A stretch of 6,686 nt of DNA from positions 1 to 6,686 of the forward strand of contig JADLDF010000489.1 in assembly GCA_020846815.1 (NCBI GenBank), given 5' to 3'. Below the pieces are notes generated by a model. It had not been told where the DNA came from. It did not search any database and saw only the letters and a program-made list of their open reading frames with translations. Positions 1 through 4,991 of this stretch are shown here, piece after piece. The stretch comes from Gammaproteobacteria bacterium. GTDB taxonomy: Bacteria; Pseudomonadota; Gammaproteobacteria; Steroidobacterales; Steroidobacteraceae. The first letter of the stretch is position 1. Each line of letters opens with the position of its first letter. The translations under genes were made by a program, and so were the position numbers.

Positions 1-302
1 AGGCCTGCGCCGCGATCGCGGCGCCGATGATGGCCAACATGTCCGACGGCGGCAAGACGCCGATCCGCTCCGCGAAGGAGCTCGGCGGCCTCGGCTACCA
101 GCTCGCGATCTTCCCGGCGATGAACGCGCTCGCGGCCTGTGCCGCGATGGAGGGCGCGCTGCGCAACCTCAAGGCGAACGGCACCAGCGCCTCGCCCGAC
201 GTGCCGCTGTTCTCGTTCGACGCCTTCTGCCGCATGGTGGGCTTCGAGGACGTCTGGGCGTTCGAGGAAAAATGGAAGGACGTGCTCGAGTCCCGACGAT
301 GA
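1..302 (+). CDS. Isocitrate lyase/PEP mutase superfamily protein, C-terminal end (partial)
   Basis: Only the last roughly 99 codons are present, reading from position 3 to the TGA at 300-302; the start lies upstream of the window. The visible part begins near the segment PMMANMSDGGKTP, continues through a stretch with LGYQLAIFPAMNAL, and ends in an acidic/basic helix around FEEKWKD. This matches the end of the (beta/alpha)8 barrel and C-terminal helices of the isocitrate lyase/PEP mutase superfamily, where an N-M-x-E/D-x-G-K-TP loop is followed by a G-(Y/F)-x-(L/I)-x-I-F/Y-P strand. Members cleave or decarboxylate small 2-substituted dicarboxylates (methylisocitrate lyase, dimethylmalate lyase, oxaloacetate decarboxylase, carboxyPEP mutase). 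The catalytic KKCGH-type motif would lie upstream and cannot be checked, so no exact substrate is assigned. It reads into acuI with a 16-nt gap, suggesting one transcript. Confidence 0.85.
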   Translation, partial: ACAAIAAPMMANMSDGGKTPIRSAKELGGLGYQLAIFPAMNALAACAAMEGALRNLKANGTSASPDVPLFSFDAFCRMVGFEDVWAFEEKWKDVLESRR

Positions 303-305
303 AGC

Positions 306-311
306 GAGGAG
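306..311 (+). promoter_or_regulatory. Shine-Dalgarno sequence deciding the acuI start
   Basis: GAGGAG lies 7 nt before the ATG at 319 and only 1 nt before the in-frame ATG at 313; a third in-frame ATG at 325 would be 13 nt away. Spacing favours 319. It is the clearest ribosome binding site of the window; most other genes here show none. Confidence 0.6.
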
Positions 312-318
312 CATGACC

Positions 319-1323
319 ATGGTGATGCCACAGGGATTCAAGGCCTTCCGCATCCACGAAGCCGGCAAGACGGTGCAGGCGCGTTTCGAGACGCTGCGCC
401 TCGACGATCTCGCGGCCGGCGACGTGGTGATCCGCGTCGCCTGGTCCGGCATCAACTACAAGGATGCGCTCGCCGCGACCGGCGCCGGCAAGATCCTGCG
501 CCGCTTCCCGCTGGTCGGCGGCATCGATCTTTCCGGCATCGTCGAAGCCTCGGAGGATCCACGCCATCGGCCGGGCGATCGCGTGCTCGTGACCGGCTGC
601 GGTCTCTCGGAGACGCACGATGGCGGCTATGCGGAGTACGCGCGCGTCAAGGGCGAGTGGGTGATCCCGCTGCCGGCGGGTCTCACGCTCTTCGATGCGA
701 TGGCGCTCGGCACGGCGGGTTTCACCGCGGCGCTCGCGATCCACAGGATGGAGCACAACGGCCAGTCGCCGGCGCGCGGCCCGATCGTCGTCACCGGCGC
801 GACCGGCGGCGTCGGCTCGATCGCCATCGACATGCTCGCCGGCCGCGGCTACGAAGTCGTCGCGGTCAGCGGCAAGCCGGAATCGGCCGAGTGGCTGAAA
901 TCGCTCGGCGCCGCGCAGGTGCTGCCGCGTGGCGAAATCGACTACGGCAGGCGGCCGCTCGAGGCCGCGCGCTTCGGCGGCGCGATCGACAACGTCGGCG
1001 GCGAGACGCTCGCCTGGCTGACGCGCAGCGTCGACACCTGGGGCAACATCGCCTGCATCGGCCTCGCCGGCGGTGCCGAACTGCACACCACGGTGATGCC
1101 GTTCATCCTGCGTGGCATCAACCTCATCGGCATCAATTCCGCGGCGCAGCTGCGCGACACGCGGCTCGCGGTCTGGAACCGCATCGCGACCGACCTCGCG
1201 CCGCGCCATCTCGCGCGCATCGCCAGCCGCACGATCCCGTTCGACGCGCTGCCGGAGGCGTTCGCGGCCTACCTGCAGGGCGGCGTCACCGGTCGCACGG
1301 TCGTGCGCATCGGCGGCGACTGA
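319..1323 (+). CDS. acuI: Acryloyl-CoA reductase AcuI/YhdH-type (NADPH-dependent MDR family)
   Basis: This 334-residue protein is a zinc-independent medium-chain dehydrogenase/reductase of the YhdH/AcuI group, close to the usual length of about 324-330. Family members reduce acryloyl-CoA to propionyl-CoA with NADPH in the cytoplasm, which detoxifies acrylate-level intermediates and feeds propionate metabolism. The N-terminal GroES-like domain carries the family segment SGINYKDALAATG followed by P-L-V-x-G-I-D and the SEDPR motif. The Rossmann dinucleotide site is GATGGVG at residues 160-166. Other YhdH-like blocks are VVAVSGK, SLGAAQVLPR and TTVMPFILRG, ending in GRTVVRI. No catalytic-zinc Cys/His set is apparent, as expected for this group. 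It probably shares a transcript with the upstream lyase/mutase gene. A related enoyl-CoA reductase specificity cannot be excluded. Confidence 0.9.
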   Translation: MVMPQGFKAFRIHEAGKTVQARFETLRLDDLAAGDVVIRVAWSGINYKDALAATGAGKILRRFPLVGGIDLSGIVEASEDPRHRPGDRVLVTGCGLSETHDGGYAEYARVKGEWVIPLPAGLTLFDAMALGTAGFTAALAIHRMEHNGQSPARGPIVVTGATGGVGSIAIDMLAGRGYEVVAVSGKPESAEWLKSLGAAQVLPRGEIDYGRRPLEAARFGGAIDNVGGETLAWLTRSVDTWGNIACIGLAGGAELHTTVMPFILRGINLIGINSAAQLRDTRLAVWNRIATDLAPRHLARIASRTIPFDALPEAFAAYLQGGVTGRTVVRIGGD

Positions 1324-1339
1324 GCCGCGCACCGCCCGC

Positions 1340-2359
1340 GTGCTCGCCGAGCTCCAGCTGCTCATCGTCGAAGTCGCCGTCGGTGAAGGCCGCGGCGTGT
1401 CCGGCACGGCACCGGGGACCGCGGCGCCCGCACTGCTGCTGACCGCACTGACGCACGTGCTGCGCGGCCTGCGCGATCCGGCTCTGGCGGCACTGGCCGG
1501 GCCACCGGTGCCGGGGGCGACCCTGCCGCTCGGTGCGCGCGTGCCGGGCACTTCCTTCGAGCTCGATCCGGCGAGCGCGGCGGCGAGCCTCGGTGCGCTC
1601 ATGTACGTCGGTGCGCCGAGCGCGGTCGACGCCGTCGCGCCCGCGCTCGCGATCGCCGACTACGCGGCGCGGCACGCGCCCTACGACGGCTGTGAGCCGC
1701 CGCGGGTCGCGGACCTGTTCGCTGCGCTCGATCATGCCGCGGCGCTGCAGGCGGCACTCGCGCAGGACCCGCGCTGCGCCGCCGATCCGTGGTTCGCGCC
1801 GCGCGTCGCCGGCGCCCTCGCCGCGGCGCTGCTGCTCGGCGCGGACGAGCCGCGGCGGCGCGCGGCGGCGCTCGGTGCGGCGCTCGATGGCTCGCCGCCG
1901 GCACCCGCGACGCTGCAGGCTGCTTGCGGTGCGGCACCGGATGCCGGCGCGGCGCTGCTGCTACGGCGCGCCGCCGGCGAGAACGCCGCGCGTTCGATCC
2001 GCCATGCCCTGGCCGCCTGCGACGGCACGGCGCGCGGCGCGTGCGTTCGCGCAGCAGAGACGGCGACGACCGGTGCCGATGCCGGCGATTTCGTCGCGAG
2101 CCATTCTGGACAGGCCGCCACAGCGGGCGATTTCGTCACGGGCGATTCCTCGCATGCCGGTAGAAAGAGCGCCGGCAATGGCGCCGCCGCGCGTTTCGAA
2201 CTCGAGTCGCTACAGGCCATCGCCGCGGATTTCACCGCCGCGGTGCTGGCCGCTTTTCCGCAGCGCCAGGCGCAGGCGCTGCTGGCGCTGTTCGACGATC
2301 CCGCACGGCTCACGGATCTCGGCGTCGATGCCTGCATCGCGCAACTGGTGCGCAACTGA
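1340..2359 (+). CDS. Divergent PrpD-like protein (MmgE/PrpD family), probably without dehydratase activity
   Basis: From a GTG at 1340 this encodes 339 residues, against about 480 for PrpD (2-methylcitrate dehydratase). Residues 54-77 include VPGA, GARVPGTSFELDP and then AAASLGALM, a close counterpart of the VPGT...GARVPGT.F.LDP..AAF.IG.MI block of PrpD. The end (residues 288-339: AFPQRQAQALLALF, DPARL) matches the PrpD C-terminus (FP.R..Q.IL......ARL). The conserved RWLDFNDTW...GHPSDNLG region that should follow residue 88 is replaced by a short Ala/Val stretch, and the RHAPN...KSWAAGDA region is replaced by a His/Lys-free sequence near 186-210. It is very Ala-rich. The start is uncertain: GTG at 1397 has a better Shine-Dalgarno (GGTGAAGG at 1382-1389), but 1340 keeps the N-terminal alignment. 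It follows acuI by 16 nt and precedes rsmG by 3 nt. It could be a pseudoenzyme, an enzyme with a new activity, or a decaying gene with an intact frame. Confidence 0.65.
   Translation: MLAELQLLIVEVAVGEGRGVSGTAPGTAAPALLLTALTHVLRGLRDPALAALAGPPVPGATLPLGARVPGTSFELDPASAAASLGALMYVGAPSAVDAVAPALAIADYAARHAPYDGCEPPRVADLFAALDHAAALQAALAQDPRCAADPWFAPRVAGALAAALLLGADEPRRRAAALGAALDGSPPAPATLQAACGAAPDAGAALLLRRAAGENAARSIRHALAACDGTARGACVRAAETATTGADAGDFVASHSGQAATAGDFVTGDSSHAGRKSAGNGAAARFELESLQAIAADFTAAVLAAFPQRQAQALLALFDDPARLTDLGVDACIAQLVRN
2082..2165 (+). repeat. Degenerate 42-bp tandem duplication inside the PrpD-like gene
   Basis: GGCGATTTCGTC occurs at 2084-2095 and again at 2126-2137, exactly 42 nt apart, and the flanking bases agree over most of the unit. 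A shorter third echo (GGCGATTCCTCG) starts at 2141. Because 42 is a multiple of three the reading frame is kept, giving two 14-residue units that begin AGDFV (residues 248 and 262). The stretch is less GC-rich than its surroundings and lies where PrpD proteins carry a conserved domain that is missing here. Confidence 0.6.
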
Positions 2360-2362
2360 GCC

Positions 2363-3010
2363 ATGGCGCCCGCTGCCGCCAGCGACGCCGTACAGGTGCT
2401 CACGAGCGGTGCCGCGCGCCTCGGCGTGCCGCTCGATGCCGACGGCGCGCGCGCGTTGCTGAAGCTGCTCGACGAGCTCGAGCGCTGGAACGCCGCCTAC
2501 AACCTCACGGCGATCCGCGACCGGCGGCTGATGCTGACGCACCATCTGCTCGACAGTCTGAGCGTGCACCACGCGCTGCGCGGCACGCGCATCGCCGACG
2601 TCGGCACCGGCGCGGGCTTCCCGGGCCTGCCGCTCGCGCTCGTCGATCCGCAACGGCATTTCACGCTGCTCGATTCGAACGGCAAGAAGATCCGGTTCGT
2701 GACCCATGCCGCGCGCGTGCTCGGCCTGAAGAACGTCGATGCGGTGCATGCGCGCGCCGAGCGTTTCACGCCCGTGCAGCCCTTCGACACCGTGATCGCG
2801 CGCGCCTTCGCGGCGCTCGAAACGCTGGCGGAGTCGGTGGCGCCGCTCTGCGGGCCGCAGACCCGGGTGCTGGCGATGAAGGGCCGGCCGGACGAGGCCG
2901 AGCTCGGCGCGCTGCCGCCGGGCTGGTCGATCGAGAGCGTCGAGCCGCTCGAGGTGCCGGGGCTGAACGAGGCACGCCATCTGGTCGTGCTGCGACCACC
3001 GCAGGCCTGA
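2363..3010 (+). CDS. rsmG: 16S rRNA (guanine527-N7)-methyltransferase RsmG (GidB)
   Basis: This 215-residue protein uses S-adenosylmethionine to methylate N7 of G527 in the 530 loop of 16S rRNA; loss of the enzyme in other bacteria gives low-level streptomycin resistance. The family signature is complete: WNAAYNLTAI at residues 42-51, a HHLLDSL segment near 60-66, the SAM-binding DVGTGAGFPGLPLA at 79-92, LLDSNGKKIRF at 102-112, the ARAFA block at 146-150, and a MKG strand at 172-174. Length is typical. The ATG is 3 nt after the upstream stop and has no clear Shine-Dalgarno, so translation is probably coupled to the PrpD-like gene. mnmG, the usual upstream partner, is absent, while the downstream parA-parB order is the usual one. 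Confidence 0.95.
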   Translation: MAPAAASDAVQVLTSGAARLGVPLDADGARALLKLLDELERWNAAYNLTAIRDRRLMLTHHLLDSLSVHHALRGTRIADVGTGAGFPGLPLALVDPQRHFTLLDSNGKKIRFVTHAARVLGLKNVDAVHARAERFTPVQPFDTVIARAFAALETLAESVAPLCGPQTRVLAMKGRPDEAELGALPPGWSIESVEPLEVPGLNEARHLVVLRPPQA

Positions 3011-3024
3011 GACGGCCGGCCGTC
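3011..3024. other. Perfect 14-bp palindrome directly after the rsmG stop
   Basis: GACGGCCGGCCGTC starts at the base after the rsmG TGA and is its own reverse complement. It may be a protein-binding dyad or the base of an RNA structure between rsmG and parA. No T-tract follows, so it is not a standard intrinsic terminator, and in 70% GC DNA a palindrome made mostly of GGCC can arise by chance. Confidence 0.4.
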
Positions 3025-3059
3025 GCCTCCGTCCGCCGCCCCGCGGCCGGGTCGTGGGG

Positions 3060-3065
3060 TAGACT
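3060..3065 (+). promoter_or_regulatory. Possible -10 element of a parA promoter
   Basis: TAGACT is the only AT-leaning hexamer in the 103-bp rsmG-parA gap and matches four of six TATAAT positions. No -35 element is recognisable 16-18 nt upstream, where the DNA is almost pure G/C. It would leave a leader of about 40 nt before the parA ATG. This is a weak call. Confidence 0.25.
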
Positions 3066-3113
3066 CGACGTCCAGGCCCTCGCGGGCGTCCGCCGCAGAC
3101 CAGCACTCCGGCC

Positions 3114-4145
3114 ATGAAACGCGTCATCGCCGTCGCCAACCAGAAGGGCGGCGTCGGCAAGACCACCACCGCCGTCAACCTCGCTGCCTCGCTGGCGGCG
3201 ACGCGCCGTCGCGCCCTGCTGATCGATCTCGACCCGCAGGGCAATGCGACCATGGGCTGCGGCGTCGAGAAGCACCAGCTCGAGCGCGGTGTCGGTGACG
3301 TGCTGGTCGGCAACTGCAGCGTCGCCGAGGCGATCGTGCCGCTGCCATCGCTGGGGCTCGCGCTGCTGCCCTCGAACCAGGACCTGACGGCCGCCGAGGT
3401 GCAGCTGCTGACCATGACCGTCGGCCGCGAGATGCGCCTGCGCCAGGCGCTGAAGCCGGTCCGCGACCAGTACGACGTGATCCTGATCGACTGCCCGCCG
3501 GCGCTGAACATGCTGACGGTCAATGCGCTGGTCGCCGCTGACAGCGTGCTGGTGCCGATGCAGTGCGAGTACTACGCGCTCGAGGGCCTTTCGGCCCTGG
3601 TCGGTACGATCGAGCAGATCCGCGCCACCGTGAACCCCGAGCTCGAGATCGAGGGCGTGCTGCGCACGATGTTCGACCCGCGCAACAACCTCTCGAACGA
3701 GGTCAGCGCGCAGCTGCTACAGCACTTCGGCGACAAGGTGTTCCGCACCATCATCCCGCGTAACGTGCGCCTCGCCGAGGCGCCGTCCTTCGGCAAGCCG
3801 GCGCTGCTGCACGACAAGGACTCGCGCGGTGCACTCGCCTATCTCGCGCTCGCCGGCGAGATGATCCGCCGCGAGGAGGAAGAAGCGCAGCAGGCCGCTG
3901 CCGCGACCGTGGCGAGCGCTGCCATCGCCACTACCGCACCGTCGTCCACGCCGGTCTCGACGGGCGCCACGGACACCTCGCCGCTCGCCGCCCCGGCGGC
4001 ACCACGGCCCGCTGCACCCGATGCTGACGCGACGTCGGACGGCGTGTCGGCGCCCGCACCCGCACCCGCACCCGCGCCAGCACCCGCACCCGCGTCCGCG
4101 TCCGCGTCCGCGCCTACGCCCGCCGAAACACCGACGCCGGCATGA
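3114..4145 (+). CDS. parA: Chromosome partitioning ATPase ParA (Soj) with Ala/Pro-rich C-terminal extension
   Basis: This 343-residue Walker-type ATPase works with ParB to segregate and position the replication origin; ATP-bound dimers coat the nucleoid and ParB stimulates hydrolysis. Visible motifs are the deviant Walker A KGGVGKTT at residues 11-18, Walker A' LIDLDPQGN at 36-44, Walker B ILIDCPP at 123-129, the CEYYALEGLS segment at 151-160, and IIPRNVRLAEAPSFGKP at 213-229. There is no N-terminal helix-turn-helix, so it is the short chromosomal type. Such proteins normally end near residue 260; here a tail from about 259 to 343 consists almost only of Ala, Pro, Ser and Thr and ends in (Ala-Pro)n repeats. 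The tail stays in frame up to a stop overlapping the next gene, so it is not an obvious readthrough artefact. No clear Shine-Dalgarno precedes the ATG. Confidence 0.95.
   Translation: MKRVIAVANQKGGVGKTTTAVNLAASLAATRRRALLIDLDPQGNATMGCGVEKHQLERGVGDVLVGNCSVAEAIVPLPSLGLALLPSNQDLTAAEVQLLTMTVGREMRLRQALKPVRDQYDVILIDCPPALNMLTVNALVAADSVLVPMQCEYYALEGLSALVGTIEQIRATVNPELEIEGVLRTMFDPRNNLSNEVSAQLLQHFGDKVFRTIIPRNVRLAEAPSFGKPALLHDKDSRGALAYLALAGEMIRREEEEAQQAAAATVASAAIATTAPSSTPVSTGATDTSPLAAPAAPRPAAPDADATSDGVSAPAPAPAPAPAPAPASASASAPTPAETPTPA
4050..4115 (+). repeat. Hexanucleotide tandem repeat coding the (Ala-Pro)n/(Ala-Ser)n end of ParA
   Basis: From 4050 the sequence is built of six-base units: seven GCN-CCN units, including an exact run of three GCACCC at 4056-4073, then three exact GCGTCC at 4092-4109 and one GCGCCT. 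Translation is seven Ala-Pro, three Ala-Ser and one Ala-Pro. Gain or loss of a unit changes the protein by two residues without shifting the frame, so the tail length is expected to vary between strains. Confidence 0.85.
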
Positions 4146-4921
4146 TCATCGAGCCGCGCCAGGCCGGCCCCGGCGCACTGCGCCGCTGGAGCACGCTGGC
4201 GCTGCGTCTGATCGCCCGCGGCTTCGGCTTCTGGCTCGGCCTGGTGCTGCTCGTCTGCCTGTGGATGTTCGCCGGGCAGCGTCTGCCGCTGGTCGACGGC
4301 ATGCTGGCGCTGGCCGCGTTCTTCGCCAGCATCCTGATCGCCGCGAAGCTCGACCGGCCCGAGCGCACCAGCCTCTCCGACGTGCTCAGGATGCTGCGTT
4401 CACACGCTCTCGAGATCCTGCTGTTCGCTGCGATCATCGCGATCGCCGGTGCGCTGATCTGGATGTTCCTGCTGGCGCGCCCCGAGGTGCCTTGGTACGC
4501 AGTGTTCTATACCGAGCGCAACTCGGTCAGGGTGCTCTCGGACAACTGGTTCGTCGCGCTGCGGCAGATCTTCGTCTATGCGGCCTATGCCCTCGGCCTG
4601 CTGTACTTCGGCCTGAACATCCCCGGCCTCACCTCGTTCTTCCAGTTTCCGTGCACGACCCTGCTCGGCATGTCGTTCCGCGATGCCTACCGGCTGAGCG
4701 CCATGGGTCAGGTGCGCAACCTCCCGGCGATGCTCGCCGTCGGCCTGATGTTCATCCTGCTGCCGGTGCTGTCGGTGCTGCTGTTGCCGGTGCTGGTGCC
4801 GCTGCTGTACTGCTTTTTCGGCGCCGTCACCTACGTCGGTTTCCGCGAGATCTTCCTCGGCATTCCCGACAACCGCCTCACCGAGCGCGCCGGCGCGGCC
4901 GTTCCCGCACCCTCGATCTGA
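4142..4921 (+). CDS. Multi-pass inner membrane protein of unknown function between parA and parB
   Basis: The function of this 259-residue protein is not recognised. Hydrophobic segments suggest five or six membrane spans: about 28-44, 51-69, 91-112, 141-160, and a long stretch 195-232 that could hold two. A short basic N-terminus (residues 14-26) precedes the first span and would face the cytoplasm by the positive-inside rule. The loop at 170-192, with SFRDAYRLSAMGQVRN, resembles the loop before the last spans of BPSS1780-like proteobacterial membrane proteins, where a short W/F-x-A-x-x-x-S segment precedes a final hydrophobic pair; this is an impression, not an assignment. The ATG overlaps the parA stop as ATGA and lacks a Shine-Dalgarno, so translation is probably coupled to parA. 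Its position suggests co-expression with the partition genes and perhaps a membrane link, but that is inference. Confidence 0.85.
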   Translation: MIIEPRQAGPGALRRWSTLALRLIARGFGFWLGLVLLVCLWMFAGQRLPLVDGMLALAAFFASILIAAKLDRPERTSLSDVLRMLRSHALEILLFAAIIAIAGALIWMFLLARPEVPWYAVFYTERNSVRVLSDNWFVALRQIFVYAAYALGLLYFGLNIPGLTSFFQFPCTTLLGMSFRDAYRLSAMGQVRNLPAMLAVGLMFILLPVLSVLLLPVLVPLLYCFFGAVTYVGFREIFLGIPDNRLTERAGAAVPAPSI

Positions 4922-4978
4922 GCGCGGCGCTGCGGGTCCGCGGGCCTCGCCGGCCCGGCTCGGCGGAGTCCGGTCCGC

Positions 4979-4984
4979 TATCAT
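4979..4984 (+). promoter_or_regulatory. Possible parB promoter -10, placed for a leaderless start
   Basis: TATCAT matches five of six TATAAT positions and lies 7 nt before the parB ATG, in an otherwise very GC-rich 70-bp gap. Transcription starting the usual 7-8 nt downstream would begin at or next to the A of the ATG, giving a leaderless mRNA; this agrees with the lack of a Shine-Dalgarno. No convincing -35 is seen at 4956-4961. Confidence 0.35.
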
Positions 4985-4991
4985 TTCGCCC

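Noticed and set aside
657..1442. Alternative plus-strand frame of 261 codons within acuI
   Set aside because: The translation is Arg/His-rich and without motifs, while the overlapping frame is a clear AcuI protein.
169..1602. Open reading frame of about 477 codons on the minus strand
   Set aside because: It lies antisense to acuI and the PrpD-like gene, has an Arg/Ala-rich composition with no recognisable domain, and is the usual by-product of high GC3 in the real genes. The same applies to 2210-3523, 4400-5269 and 4878-5792 on the minus strand.
2763..2770. GTTTCACG, a half match to the bacterial parS palindrome, inside rsmG
   Set aside because: The second half does not continue as TGAAAC; only one arm is present and it encodes a normal RsmG segment. 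No full parS was seen in the window by eye.
4050..4115. Short regular repeats considered as a CRISPR or satellite array
   Set aside because: The units are six bases with no spacers and are in frame as Ala-Pro/Ala-Ser codons of ParA.
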